DNA from: Synanceia verrucosa
Taxonomy: Eukaryota > Chordata > Actinopteri > Perciformes > Synanceiidae
Direction of reading: 5' to 3'
Length of the DNA: 64,000 bases
Assembly (NCBI GenBank): GCA_029721515.1
Contig: CM056553.1
Span: 14,078,447 to 14,142,446 of the forward strand
Shown here piece by piece: positions 23,790 through 38,934 of the stretch. Numbering within the stretch: the first letter of the stretch is position 1; each line of letters starts with the position of its first letter. The notes below the pieces were generated by a model that saw only the letters and a program-made list of their open reading frames with translations, did no database searches and had not been told where the DNA came from. Made by a program: the position numbers and the translations under genes.

Positions 23790-26700
23790 CACACTCTCAA
23801 GCATCCATGCACACGGTGTTGTTTGGGGCCACCTAACAGATGTGCGGCTTTGGCTTGGTGAGTCAGAAATTGTTGGACAGGAAAAGCAGTGAGCTTCAAG
23901 CGGGCAGTCCTACAGAGGCATGGAAAGCTGCCCTGTGTCAGACTGCAGCAGAAATAATGACAGAAACTGTGCACTGTCTCACTACACAGAGGAACTATCC
24001 ACCTGAAAAATCACTCAACAAATTGTTCTTTGTTGTTCACCTTTCAATTATTTCTTTGTTTAGATCAATCAACCAATTGTTTCATACATAAAATGGCAAA
24101 ATAAAGTCAAAGAACTGTGTTCTAAGTATACATCCAAATCACCAGGGTGTTACATTTAAAATTACGTGCAACAGTACAGCTAATTGCTCATTATTGAGCA
24201 TGATTTTCATGTTGTCAATTTATTTTCTGGCAAGTAAATTATATATAGTCGAGTGTTGTGTGTGTCGAGTGTCAATCCAATGTAACAGTTTATCAACCCC
24301 AATGTGTCCTTTTGCTTTTGATTAACAAGTGCAAAGTCACTGACAGGTAAATTCAGCGTACCAGTTTATAAGCACTACACATGCATCAAATGTTCAAGGA
24401 CAGAGAGTGAAAAGTCACAATTCAGAAAATGAATTTCTGAAACAAAGAATACATTTTCATTACAACCGTCTTTGATCAGCATCCACTCTTAAGTAAGGCA
24501 GCTGTGTTTGAGATGGCCGAACAGAAAATGTGCTCTGTGTCTTTTGTCTCCAGTGGGCCTGCTGGGGCTGCTCAAGTGGAGGACCCGACCAGAACTCCTT
24601 AAAGAAAATCTTGAGAAACTCAAACTGATTGATGGAGAGGAGGTGGTCAAGGTCAGTCTGTCAGTATGTCTTTAATATGTGTCGTAACTGGTCTGTGTGC
24701 ACTCTGACCACACGTCTTCCTCGTCTGTAAGTGTGTGTCTTTGTAGTTTCTGCAGGACACTCTGGATGCCTTGTTCAACATCATGATGGAACACTCTCAG
24801 ACTGATGACTATGACATCCTTGTGTTTGATGCCTTGGTGAGTGTGTGTCTCTCTCTCTCTCTCTCTCTGTGTGTGTGAGCGGATATTGCTCATCATTATG
24901 GGGACATAAATCTGTTCACACAGTCACCTTGTGGGGACTCACTGTCGTTATGGGGACAAAATGCAGGTCCCCATAACGTAAACTATTACATGTTAGGCTG
25001 AAGATTTGGAGAACATTTAATGTTAGTGTAAGGTTAGAATTTGGTTAGGGTTAGGGTTAGTATTACATGGGTAGTGGATATGGTTAGGGTCAAGAGAAGT
25101 GTCTAGGAAATGAATATAAGTCAATGTAATGTCCCCACAATACACAAATACACAACGTGTGTGTGTGTCAACAGATGCAGCTGATTTGGTGACAAGCTGT
25201 CTCTGTGTGTATCGAGTGTGACCTCTTTGCATCCACCTGTCCATCTTTATCCAAATAAACACGTTTATCAGATGATTGTACATAACGTCTTATCTGCCTG
25301 TCTACTGTGATGTAAACATGTAACCTGTTCTGTGTCTGTGTTTCTCCTTCTCCTTCTGCTCGCCAGATTTACATCATAGGTCTGATTGCTGACAGGAAGT
25401 TCCAGCACTTCAACACAGTGTTGGAGGCCTACATCAAGCAACATTTCAGCGCTACACTGGCCTACAAGTAGGTTACTTCCTGGATCACAGCTCACTTTCT
25501 TTGATGTCACTCTGCTTCAATTTGTATGGGTTTCCTGAAAGATGGGTGCATTTTTGCAGCATGTATCATGTATAAAAGCAAAATATGATAAGATAAGCAT
25601 CACATAGATAAATGCTCCAAAATAGAGTTCAACCATGAATCAGTATGTTCACATGCAACAACATTATGAAATCTTTTATGCATTAAATAAGCTCAGTAAG
25701 ACCTTGTCATCAAGCCAAAAATGTGGGTTGTCCCAAAGGTATACACATGTTAAACCTATTGTGGTAAATTGAATGTCACCTTAGGATCTAATGTTAAGTG
25801 AGTGAACACTGTACTGTATCCAGCTGCCACTGGAGGTCAGTGTGTGTGTGCTGGCCTTGGAGCGCTTGGCTGAACCGGATTAAAGTTTTAACCCTGCGTC
25901 TCTGTGGAGTAGCAGCTAAAGCACTCAGGCATCCACCCCATACACTTCTGGCTGCCTCTTACTCACCGTTAATTCACTTAACTCGATTCAGTGGGCGCTA
26001 GAGACAACATTTGTTTGCCAAAGCTGCAGTTAGGAAATTAAAAGTGTTTCTAACTCTTCCTGCTCCCCTTCCCCCCTGCTAAATCTTTTCTAGCTTTCTC
26101 CAACTGCTTCCCCTCCTCTTAGCCTCCTTTGCCCAATTATCCCAACGTCTCCCACTGTTCTACTTTTCTCTCTTCTTGTCTGTTCTTTACTCCGTCTACT
26201 CATGTCTCTCCACCATCACTCCATCCCTCGCCTGCCAGTGTGTTGGTGTTCACCCTCTTTAAGAGGGTCACCGCAGCTTAACGCCTGTCAGCCCAGAGGC
26301 TGTTATGTAAAACTCTCTAACTCCCTCTCACTACATTTTAAACTCCCTATCCCTTGCTCTTAAAAAAGAATAAATCTTCCTGTGCTTGCCTTTAAGCCAT
26401 GCACCAAAACAAAACCAGGGAAGACTGAATAGTAATAACGTCAGTAATATTTTCAAGGCCATCATGACAGCAGTGAGGCCAGATTACAGTTCATTTTTTA
26501 GGGGACTGGTATTGTTTAAGAGGCTTGGGTAGTTTTAAATCCGTTAGTGAGTGATCCCCTGTCATCGCATGGAAATAGAGCCATTGCAAAGCCAAATGTC
26601 TCAACCCTCTTTAGGTCTACAGTATTGTTTTATGTGCTATGAACATGTTGTTATTACATGCCATTGATACGATGCAGTGCTAGATCAGGCAGAGAAATGC

Positions 26701-27691
26701 TGGTAGGTCATAAACTTAGGCTGAACTCTGTGCCACCTACACCTCTTTCCTACTGGTTTGACACACTGTAACATTTATGTGTGTCTGAGACGCCTGTGGG
26801 CTGTGCATGTGTTGGAGAATGATTTCTTTCACCATACATCTGGGGGCAAATCAAAATGTCTGTGAGCTGTGTGCAAGGTACATGTGTTGAAGTGTGAAAT
26901 GCTATTTTGCCATTTTTCCACCTCCTCTCCCCTGCCAGTCTTTCCTCCCTCTCTCTCTTTTCACTCTGTTGCACTCTGTCTTTCTGCTCTATGGAAGTGA
27001 AAAATAGAGTTGGTGATTAATTTTCCAACCTGTAGATCACCACAAAAGGAATGACTGAATGATTTTCATTTTTTTCATAATTTTTCTCCTTTTTCTCTGT
27101 CCGGTTCCCCTCCATTTCTCATCTCTTTCTCATATCAATTTCTCTCAGAAAGCTGATGTCGGTGTTGAAAAGGTACCTGGATGTGTCCAGCCGAGGCGAA
27201 CAGTGTGAGCCCATCCTCCGGACCCTCAAAGCCCTCGAGTACATCTTCAAGTTCATCGTCCGCTCACGCATGCTCTACTCCCAGTGAGTGTTTGTGTACT
27301 GATCATGATGATAATGACTTGTACTGATTTGTTGATGCAAACAGACATTCTTGTTGAGTCCAGCGATACTGCCGAAGTAATTGGTTTTGACAGCTCCGTG
27401 AGCAAAAGGCTGCTGATTGGAGCACTAACTTTGCTAATAAGCATCGATGATGAAGTGCAGCGTCTGGATGAGAGCTAATGACAGGGCAGGGCTGCTGAAT
27501 GGGCAGCCAACGAAACACAAGACAGACAAGGTTCCTGCAGCAGAGACTTATGACCTCCACTGTGCTCAGCTGAGAGCTGCACCATACGATAAATGTAAAC
27601 CCCATTTATTACTGCAGAGAAAAAAAAAACATGATGACAGATCAGAAGCATGATCCACAACAAGTGTTTTGGTCTTGCCTATGGTGACAGT

Positions 27692-27739
<48 letters not shown>

Positions 27740-29358
27740 TAAATCTCTTTCTTGTCCACATAGGAATGCATGATTTATGTGAGTTCTGAGGGTATGGCTG
27801 TCTGTGTGTGTTTGTTGGTGTGTGTGGTGTTTGTCACCTGAAGTCCACTGGTCTATGAAGGTCTGCCTTTTTAATCTTCTGGAGGGCATCGTAGGCTTTG
27901 TTTGTCGAAGATTGGTGCGCTTGGCTTTATCGACGTGGTGGGTGTGTTTGTTTATGTATTTACTGTGTGTGAATGCATCAGTGTGGAATCCCTAGTGAGT
28001 GTGTTTATGTGCGTCACTTGTGTATACAATAATAACTTATACAGTAACTCCACTACTTCTGGAGCTCCATTCACCAGCCTCTCGTGGGAATCTCTGAACA
28101 AATAAATCACACTCTCCTTTTCTCCTTCTCGCCACCTTCTCTATCTCTCGTCCCCCAAACTACCTGCAGTCGACAACCTCAGCTTGCTCTGCATCAAAAG
28201 TTTTCATCAGATTTTTCCTCCTATAAGGAAGGTCTTATCATGCCAACAGAATAGGGTATTCAAGGGAGGCACTAGTGCTGTAGGTGCATCTGTATGGCTC
28301 CATCATCATCACCATCAAGACTAGCAGTCATTAATAGTTAAATAGGCGGAACTGAAGATTTATTAGCTTGTCAAATCGGCTTCATGTTCATGCAAAGACT
28401 ATTAGGAATGTGTGATGTTTGCTGCAAAACAATGTAAGACATGTTGTACCAGATTTTGCTCTTTTCTTCACCTTCTTTCTGTCCTTCACGCCCTGGTTTC
28501 ACATCACTTCCCTGTAGTCCAGTTCATCAGATGTGTCCGTTTCTTTTTCCTTCCCCCGGAGCACCTGTTCCATATTCTCCTCTCTCTTACTCCCCCATCC
28601 TCTTTCTTTCCATCCCTCCCCTCATATCCACCTTTCATTCCTTCTTTTAATTTGTACTGCATGTTTTTTCCGGTTTACATGAAAGTGTCGTCATTCCTGT
28701 TTGTCACTAAGGCTCAATAAACAAGTAAAGCATATCGTAAAATAATAGAAATATTTCAGAAAAGCATAACATTCATCACAAGGACTGTATTTATTAAATT
28801 CCTTCCATTGAATACAGAAATCCCACGATTCACTGACCAAACAATTTATTTATGAATTCCAGCTTTTTCAGACTTTAGTCTGTTTAGCCTAAGGGGTCTA
28901 AAATATTACTTCAGTTTGCTTGAATAAACTCTTAAGCACACATAGGATTTAACAATATGTAAGGTAGCCGTGTGACTTATTGCACCGTTGTATTTTTAAA
29001 GGTTTCAGTGTTTGGTCTTAGAGGGAGAGATATCCTTTTTATTAGACTTTATTGATGCATCGCAGCAGTGTTGGTCACACACCATTTATTCTCTTGTCTG
29101 TCATGTGTTGTGCAACATATCTGCATTTAAAATGGTTACTGATTGGTTCAGGGAACCGCTGCAAGTGCAATTATAAATCATAACAAGATGACATTTGTGA
29201 CTGATTGGGGTAGACAGAAATTTCATAACTCGGGGAGGGGGGATCATATGTGTTGTTGTCGTTTTTCCTTTTCCACATGCAGTTCAGCCGTCATTCCTCA
29301 GACTTATTCTTGGTGTCCCTCACTCATTCCCTCCCTCCTGGTGATTCCCTGCCCTTCA

Positions 29359-29402
<44 letters not shown>

Positions 29403-32400
29403 TCTCTCTCTCTCCTCTCCATCTGTCTCCAGAATTAATTTGCTGCTGTAGTATGACGTATTTGCGTCATTGTGCCCATGTGTGTATGTGTGTGTTTGCA
29501 GATAAACATACATCTCTTGAGTTGGATTAAAGTGGTACCATGCTATAGGCTACTGTACTATGTATAGCTATTTGAGAGAAGTACACAACCTGGTGTCACA
29601 TAAACACTCATCCCAACACATCTAGACTAGACATCATCTCACTAAGCACGCACACACACACACAGACACACACACACACACACACACACAGACACACACG
29701 CACACACACAGGGCTGGTGGATTAAGCAGGACAATGCGTCTGTAATCATAACTGTACTCTACTGCAAAGAGTCTCAGTGATAATACCTCTGTGTGTTACT
29801 GCCTAATCCCTCCCCCCACATGCTAAATTCTCTGTGTGCAACATGCTAATCCTTCCCTCCAGAACTCATAACTTCTATTGTAATTAAGAACTGCACAGCT
29901 CCACTGAATCATCACACAGAGATAGTGAGGAGACGGGGGAGGGAACTGGGCGGAGAGATTGATGAGGGAGAAGTTTGCTCGGGGCGGGGGAAGTTAAGGG
30001 ATGATGAAGGGATGGTAGAGGACTGGGTGGGTGTTTGTATGTGACGTGAATAGCAACAACAAAGATAACCCTTTTTTTTTTATAAATTTTTAAGGATTGT
30101 TATAATCACTTTAGCCATTGCATGTGGCAATGTTTAGTTCTACCAAAGTGACTATAACACTACATTAGTTTGCTGCATCACTTTAATAATAATATAGTGC
30201 ATTGAATTTCAAGTGGGTAGCTCCATAATTACATTTGCTGTCCTGGTTTTATGGCTTATATGTAATTAAATATTGACTTAGGCATAGTGCCCTCACATTT
30301 TTTTTTCATCTATGTTATTGAGAGAAGGTTTGAGGAACTACAGCCAACCCAGCTGATTTCCACAACACAATAATCTAGTGTCATGTCTAAAAAACAAAAA
30401 AAAAAGGTCTGTTAGGTGTTATATCTCTTGGTACTGGATTGTTCTGAGTAAAGGCAGAGAAAGATAACTTCAAAAATATTATTATTACTACCTTGGACTC
30501 GATGTAAACTGTGATGAGCAAATACTGTGGTGTGATTTACATCTCATTGACTAGCTATAAAAATCGTGTCACGGACTCACGCCTGCCTCGAGTGATGGAC
30601 GCGACAGATGATAAAAAGGAAGGGAGGAACTGCAAGAGACTGTGTTATCTAAACCCTGAATCATTATTTGTCCATCCATGTATGTTCATCTAACAGTGAT
30701 GATTTTAAGTGAATTATTTTACTATTTTTGCATCACACTCAGTGATCTTTCTACATTTTTGTTGCGCTGCAAATATGTAAGTAGTGTACATAATTACATC
30801 CAACTTGAGCGTCTTGTCAGATATCCTTGTTTTGTCAGTTTGTCTCTCGTTGTCTGTCTCCACCCTCACTGATTATTCACCCCCTGTTGTTTTCTCTCCT
30901 ATTTCAATTCCTTCCTCGATCTGTCCCTCTATCCCCCTTGCTAATCATGTCACGTCATGTTTCCTGATGTTCATTCCTTTTTCTGTTTTTTTTTTGCCCT
31001 TCCTGTTTCATTTCCATTAATTTCACTCTGCTCTCCTAGGCTGTATGAAGGGAAGGAGCAGGCGGACTTTGAGGAGTCGCTGAGGAGGCTTTTTGAGTCC
31101 ATCAACAACCTGATGAGGACAGACTACACCACCACTCTGCTGCTCAGGGTAATCGTACATGCTCACTCTGCACACACTACTTCACCACCTAGCACTCCTC
31201 TACACATCCTTCTCATCTTTACTTAACCCCTTCTTTGCTTCTTTTTTTTGCCATGCCTCAACTTCTCTATCAATATATCTGATTCTGACTACATCGCTAT
31301 TCTGCTGCCTAATGTCCTGCTCTCACTCTTATACCGAGGCAGACATAAAAACAGATTAGTCACAAAAAGTTAGACAGCCACACAAGTGGGCCTATGAAAG
31401 CTGACAAAGTCACCTTCTGTACACCAACAGCTTTCACAAGGTTTCAAGGCGGTGTTTTAAGTGTTTACTTTTGGGGTGCGTGTGTTCAGGTTGCTGCTCT
31501 GAAGTATCTGCCAACAGTCCTGCATGATGTTGAGAAAGTGTTTGATGCCAAACTCCTCAGGTAAGCTTGCCTTTAAACATGCAGACAGACAGACAGACAC
31601 ACACACACACACAAGCACCTTATCTTTGGTCTCATTCAGGGACACTGACAGAGAGGATATATGGGAGCTTTCAGCTCAGCTGAAGTTTTCCTCTTGGTTT
31701 TGTTCAGTGACCCTCATCTTCTTGTCCCCCCCACACATTCCATCCAGGTTGAGCCGTACCTTCTTTATCAGCTGATAAAAATCTCATTAAACTGACATAT
31801 ACACAAGGACACGCACTGAACTCCACTTGCGACCTCCTCCATGTGCCCCTGAATGAATCGACAATTTCTGTGAAACCATCAAAGAAAACCCATTTGAGTC
31901 TCTTCTCCCAGGATTATTCTGAGCCTCCTGGAAAGCAAATCGTCTAAGAATGGCTTTTTTAACCTCTCTTTGACCCCAAATCAAACTTAAAATATATACA
32001 GTTTAGACCAGTAAATGACCAAAGCATATAAACCTCACCAGTTGGACACACTACTGTTTTTAAAGTAGAAATTTCAGGCGCTTGATTTGTCCTCTAGCAA
32101 TTTCACAGTCTGACATTGATCCATTTTTTTGTATGGCCTTGTTACTTCACCAATATAACACACTGATTGATGTTCTTTTGACCGGCTGCATTCCATTTCA
32201 AACACATTTCCTCATGATCGCTCTTTTCACCTTTCTGTAACCTGTGTGCTCTTTTGTATGTTTGGATTCTCCACATCTGCCAGCTCAGTCTCTGGAGTGG
32301 CTCTATGTCAACACGGTGTCACAGAGGTGCTACCTTTAACACCTGCCATACAGACACACATATACCAATATCACATACACAGTTTGAAAGATGATGAGGA

Positions 32401-35400
32401 CACATATTCTCACTTTCTGTCATTTATTTTCTGTTTCTTTCTCTTCCACACACATTCACTGACCCCTGTTGTCTGTCTTCTGCACTTCTTTACACACACC
32501 CAAATATTCCAGAGCCATCTAAAGCTAAAAGTAAGGTCCCTGCTGCATTCCTGAGCAGATTTGCCCCAGGCAGCATTTCTAAAAGCAAGCTATGTGAATT
32601 ACAATCACTGTGCATCAGGTGGACATCAAAGCTTTGTCTTAGTTCCTGTATAGTCACTTTCCTGCACCTTGTACACCCACCTGCAGTGTGATCCTCCCTG
32701 TGGTACGATAAGAAACACTGTCAGCTCTGCCTGTGTTTTGTTTGCTCTCTGTGTCATGTTTATATCTTTGGCCCTGTTCAGACCAGTCATTAACATGCAT
32801 CTTGGGTGATCCCATCACAAGTGGGCAACCCTAAATACACACCTGGCATTAGAGTGAATCTCCACATGTCCCAAGTGACCACTTCCCTGTTCTATATGAG
32901 CATACATACTATAGAATGAGAATACATAATGTACATACCTTAAAATTCAATATGACATCTGTTTCTTCTGGCTCTATTGCATGAGATTCACTTCACTCTT
33001 AATGCAAAGTGACAATATTCTTTTTCCTCACCTGGAGAGACAAAATGGCAGCGTGTGCATGCTACTAAAATATTGTGGCTATATGCGGCACAGACCCCCT
33101 CTGAATGGTCTGAGTCATTGAATCTGAATGCTTTCGCACCTGTGTAGGAATAGACTGACATCTGATGTTTTAATTAAAGTCAGCTCGGATGATTAGTGGG
33201 TACTGAGCCTCTGTGGCCCAGTGTGTCCTCGCAGCTTCTGCATATCAAAACCCATACAAACCTTTTTATTGGGTTCGGGTGTGGAGATGCGTTTCATTCT
33301 TTCGTACAATTACTGAAAGAGCTTGTGCAACCTTCATGGCATAATTTAAGGAGACTGTGACAAAGTGAGAGATGTACCAAAAAATGAAGACAGAGGGTTT
33401 GCCATGCTCTGAGCATTCAGTCTTTCTAAGTGACATCAGGGCTTGCAAGCATCCTGTTTAATTATTGTAAAATTGAATGTGGGGAGGAGGATGACTCAAA
33501 CCTGTGTCTTCATTAAAGCACGTTTGCTTTGGCTCATTTGTTTTCATGCAGCATACACAGCTTTGCTCATATCTACACTGGACGCTGCTTTTAGTGGTTA
33601 AAGGAGAGATGCTCTGACTTGCTAAGGTGTGCTTGTGTTTTTGATCTTTGAATCAATTACACTGTGGGGATAATCAAAGTGAGGACATTTTTTGGTTCAA
33701 ATTCAAAGCACGTGCGATAATCTGTGGAAAATTATTCCTGAATATTTATTGTGCTCATGTACAGTATTTCAAGACAACAAACTTGTTGCTCTTCGCATAT
33801 AATGATCTTGCTGTTTATTTATTCCACTGCCTATTGCTTTCTCTCTCCAGTGAGCTGCTGCGCGACTTTTATTCCTGCATCCCCCCAGAGAAACTCCAGA
33901 AACAGAAGGTGGCCTCCATGACTGAAATCGTCAGCAGCCAACTCTTCCAGAGACAAGGTGTGTCTTTTTTTTTCTCCAATACTCAGCACTGAGCTGCTGA
34001 CCAACATTACACTTAAAGGAGAAGTATCACTTTTTACAAATTGGATCTTATTTCTGTGTTTTATCTCAGAAATAAGCTCCAATTTGTAAAAAATAAATGC
34101 CACTTCCCCTTTAACCATTGTATGAAGAACCATTCACATATGTGCATAGCATCAAACAATGAAATCCTACAGAACATTAGTTGCTTCTGTCTTAAAGATC
34201 ACATTAAAGGTCTGTTATTCAGTGAGTAATTCCAGCCCAGCTGCAGGACTGGGCAGACAGCTGTTCCTGTTGTACTTTATGACCAGTATGGGTGTCCTTG
34301 CTTCAAAGGATTTATCTTCATACAGCGCATTGGATAAAATAGTAGTGCATGCTGCAAGGGTAATGTCCCATTCCCTGTCGGGCACTTTGGATAAAAGCAT
34401 GAGGCCATTAATGGTTTATTTTCTTTACCACAATGTACACAGGCATTCAAGTCAGGCCAGTTTTGTTTATATGGAAATTACTTGTTACAAGTGAATATCT
34501 TTTGAATTGTGAATATTTGCCCAATTTATTTGTTTTATAAGAAAATGAAGGCTAAAACCACTTCAAGATGGTCTGTTCCTTCAACTTGCATTCAAATTTA
34601 TACAACATAGATATTTGTGTTCAGTTTGCCCAACAGGTTTTCCTCGTGGGCTATTTTCTGTTGCAATCAAGGAAACAATCTGGATATTTGATGCAGATTC
34701 TGTAACAAAAATACTTCAGTGCTGCTGTGTTCACCTCCACTGATATTACAATCAGGACCCCAGTCAGATGTCATCTTATTACAATCAACCCAAGTGGCAC
34801 CAATTAATGCCCTGGTAAAGGTCAAGTCACTCTTGCTGAGATTGAACAGCTAAAATAACATCGACCTAAACGTATATTTGTAGTCATTTGCAGTATCTGG
34901 TGCTTTTCTTTTTGTCCTTGACATTCTGACATTCCCTTCCTCCCAGACTGAAAATGTCCATGAGTCTTATTGCAAGCAGAAAATGAGTACACCGTTCACG
35001 CCTTCGTAGTTGTTGGCAGTGCATATAGAGAAAGATAAGTGTTATCCATATTAATGTTACAGGTGGTACCTGCCGTCTGCCAAAGGAGAAGTAATATCAC
35101 CTAATGTTTGAAGCAGATAAGACAGGAAGTGTTTTTAGAACGCTCACTTTTCACACCATGTCTACTCCACTTTTAAGTGATTTCCACTAGATTTGGCATA
35201 ATTGCGACACATGTTTTGTCTGTATCGCACCTTTCAAAATGCAGTGCACATCAATGATCACGCACTCCTCACCAAACAGAGCCCACCCCCTACCTCTGTT
35301 CAGCCCTTTTTTGTCTGTCTAATTTGCTTGTAGTGGGGTGATAAGTGGTGGTTTCCCCTGCAGAGGACCTTCTGGTGATGGATAGTGGGCTAATGTATTG

Positions 35401-37548
35401 CTGCTGTATTATACAGCGTTGATAAGAGGAGCTCATAATCAGGCTTCTGCGGCGCAAACTGAATTGGAAATTGTGAGTGATTGCGGTGGACCAAATTTGG
35501 TTGAGACAGAGTCATATTAGGTTGTGAATGCATTGATGCACACATGGAGGAAACACATTTGAATGTATTTGTTTCAGAGAGACTAATGTCACTGTATCTG
35601 GGTGTGGGTGTATTTGTGCATGTTTGTGCAGAGGTGCATGCTAAAAGTGTTTGTGCACTGCCTTGAATGTTGGTTTTTCCCAGTGTAGTGGTGAGTTCTC
35701 TCATCAGTCAGTCGTTGCCAGCCAAGTCAGTGGCCGGTCCAGGATACGCTCCTTTAGTATTGATCCTGGCTTAGATGATTGATTCCCCAGGGGCTGCGAC
35801 GACAGGCTTGGCCCTCTGGCTTGCTGTCAACGCGCTCAGATTCGCACTCTGTCACCAGGAAAGGAAGGGGAGAGGGAGGAAAGCAATGAATGTACCAGGA
35901 GAGGGAGAGATAGGGATGACAATGAGAAAAGAGATAACAGGGTAAAAAGAAACCATGAAAGGCATCATGCCAAAATGCTACATATATATTTTGGAAGTTC
36001 TTTGAATTATCAGTCAGCATGAAAAGGGAGGACGTTCTTTGGAAATTGCTTTTAGCTTTAGTCATAACCTGGAGTGTTTTGATATCATGCCAAGAGTCAT
36101 TTCAAAAGGTTGTCATTATACAAATGGAGGAAGTCTTCTTTTAGAATGAAACTCTTCAGATGCAAAAATGATGGAGAAGGAGTAAGGCAGAGGTGACAGA
36201 GAGGAGACACCAAGGAGAGGCGAGCAAACAGAGGAGGAAAGGATGGAAAATTAACTTGCAAAGGAGTGTGACCGAAAGACAAAAAATAAAGGAAAGAGAG
36301 GGGAAAGAGAAATGGCGTAGTGATTGGTAAAGGATGGATGACATGAGTGTGTAGACAATGGCTTGTTATAAAAAAAAAAAAACCAAGACGGAACAAGGGA
36401 TTTGAATTGGATTAAAAAAGAGAGGTGAGAACAGGTGGATGGTGGTGCTGAGAGAAAACAAAATAGTTTGGGGAGAGTGAAGAGTTTGTAAGAGAACGAA
36501 AGAGACTAGCCTTGTTTTGCTATTAAACGGTCCAGAAGTGATTAAAGTTTAAGGCCTGCTCAAACCTGCATGCGCTGCCTCTCTTCTCCCCCTACCCTCA
36601 GGCAGGAGTGTTTATTTATTTATTCACTCTTTAATACATTGGTCTCTTCCATCTCGAGTCCTGCCTCACCAAATGAGGGGTGACACTGAGTCTAATTGAG
36701 ATGCATTTTATCATTGGGATGCTAATCAGAAGGCTTGTATGCTAGGGTGCCTTTCGTCCAGGAGGCTGAAATATGCAGCAGCACTGGATCATATATTTAT
36801 AAGAGCTAATGGCCCCGGGTGTCCTATCACTGCTCTGCAATACATATTTGATGACCCTACCTGCCTGCCTGTCTGACTGTCTGTCTGAGCAGACATGCCA
36901 AACTCGCTCCACTGGGAAAAATGTCAAGCCACAGCAGTTAGATGATGGAAGGGGATGGCTTGTGTGTGTCAGTGTGAGACGAGATCACCAGAGATCACCA
37001 CTTTCTCCTGTTGGACTGAGAGTAGGAATGAACAGTCTCAGAGATCATTATATTATATCTCTTTTAATAAAATCTGTAAATCGATTAGAAAATCACAAAT
37101 AGTTATTAGTAATCAGATTATAAAAAAAAAAACTGCAATGCAACCGCTATGTGATTTACCCATTCCTTGTTATTTTATTTATTTTTTCACTCACACTGAA
37201 GTGTATAATGAGCAGCATATTTAAATTTTTCCTCACATACTGATTCTTGGTGTGTCCTCAATGCAAGAGGGCACTGGTCATCTTCTTTTACGAAAAACAC
37301 ATGCACTTTTAGGAGTGTGGGGAATAAAATAAAATAAATTACTTGGGTTTTTTTTTTTGTTTTAAAAAAACGTGTATATTTTGGAGAAAATCGTCAAAAT
37401 CAAAAAAATCTTCAAAACCAAAAACAGTGTCTTTGACTACCATATTAATGTAAAATTGCTGTTAGTCAATATAAGCAAATGCTATTTTTCTAATGAGGTC
37501 CCATCCTGCACATGGTCACATGTTTTTCTCTGGTCTTGGTTTGAAATG

Positions 37549-37608
<60 letters not shown>

Positions 37609-38900
37609 TGCCCAAATTGCTAATTTTGACTGACCATGTGCTTGGCTTTCTAATGACTGGTTGTATCCAAGGGCAGCATTTGAAAAGATTGGATTTTTTT
37701 TCCTTTCCTCAAAAATATGCTCCTGGGATTAAGGCCCTTGGCGTGCACATACTGTATACACACTGCACACACAGTGCACACATATGCACACTGGCACACA
37801 TGCGCAGCTACACATGTGCATCCTGTCATATGGGTTAATCTGGTTTTGAGACAAATTAAATTGACGAAACGCATTATGGCTCAATTTAGCTCAAATTATA
37901 ATACCATCAGGCAATCACTGTGACAGATTGAGAGCATCAACACTGATAAAGGGGGGAAAACTAACGAGAGATCAGGGAGAGCAAAGAGCAGGGAGGACAG
38001 AGGGATGAGTCCGTCATTTTGTTTGACCACTCATTTCCCAAAGCTGGCCAAAATCCCTGATCCAGTCCACTAACCCTAGTCTGCATTTTCTCAGCCAGGC
38101 CGCCATTTGCCCTCCTCCATCTGTACAGCTGGAGAAAAGACTCCACTCATGTCACCCTTAATGTAGTACATGTTAAACAGATTAAAGTCCATTCATAATG
38201 CTCTTGAAAGATGAACTGTCACAGCTAGATATGTGCAACAACATGCAGAAAATAAGAAAAGCTCACTGTGCTATCTCAAGTGCAAAGTATTTTTTTAAAA
38301 TGTCTTATTCATATCAATCCACACAAACAGCAGCAATCCCATTACTTGAATTGCTTTTGCTTTACTGCAGCACATTATACAATATAGTTGACATTGTTCA
38401 CACTCATGTCTATATTCCCCCTGCTGTGATTACTTAAGAGATGTATGTTAGTGCTTGATGAATATGGATGAGTAATGTACTGTACAGTTATTATCGTCAG
38501 GATTTAATCAGTGTTGAGTGATCTCGGTTGTTCCTGTGTTCTCTACCAATCAGCATTAGCGACAGGTCACTTCAGGCTCCAGTTAAAATGATACTGCATG
38601 TGATTTTCTCCATCTAGCCATTAAGAGAGCACTAGATGACACATGTATTACCATGTAGCCAAGCAGGATTTGGCTGTGGATTCATGAGATCTAAAGTAAG
38701 AGTTATATATTTTACAAAGTCTTCCTGTAAAGCAGATTGCAGAAAGCCAGTGTTTTAATGGTATTAATATGGTTGCCTATGTAAGCAAGTGTGTGCATGC
38801 ACCCACAAGGGACCTGCATTTATTGTTATGTATTCCTCCAAGCTGTTCTCACAGCAGCTGGTTGAGCTGTAATTTTAAAGCTGTCAGCTTTACTGCTGCT

Positions 38901-38934
<34 letters not shown>

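Larger units (their letters stand above)
22860..24553 (+). other. dock2 intron 17
   Basis: 1.7 kb. Contains a (TG)n tract (23423-23480), two (AC)n tracts (23578-23624, 23755-23795) and the second duplication copy (24078-24429). Confidence 0.8.
27284..31039 (+). other. dock2 intron 21
   Basis: 3.8 kb. Microsatellites at 27695-27735 (TG), 29362-29414 (TC) and 29650-29710 (CA). The rest is AT-rich with short homopolymer runs. No transposon recognised. Confidence 0.75.

Noticed and set aside
23423..23795. CRISPR-like regularly spaced repeats
   Set aside because: Simple dinucleotide repeats in a vertebrate intron, with no repeat-spacer structure.
23416..23892. Several open frames on both strands made of repeated His-Thr or Cys-Val
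   Set aside because: They are translations of (CA)n/(GT)n microsatellites and not genes. The same holds at 27700, 29300-29710, 37560, 38900, 52850-53730 and 58270.
25040..25065. Interstitial telomere sequence marking a chromosome fusion
   Set aside because: The TTAGGG run is short and is part of a dispersed repeat also found inverted at 58060-58270.
28412..28720. A 102-codon plus-strand frame in intron 21
   Set aside because: C/T-rich low-complexity intron sequence with no splice context and no recognisable protein.
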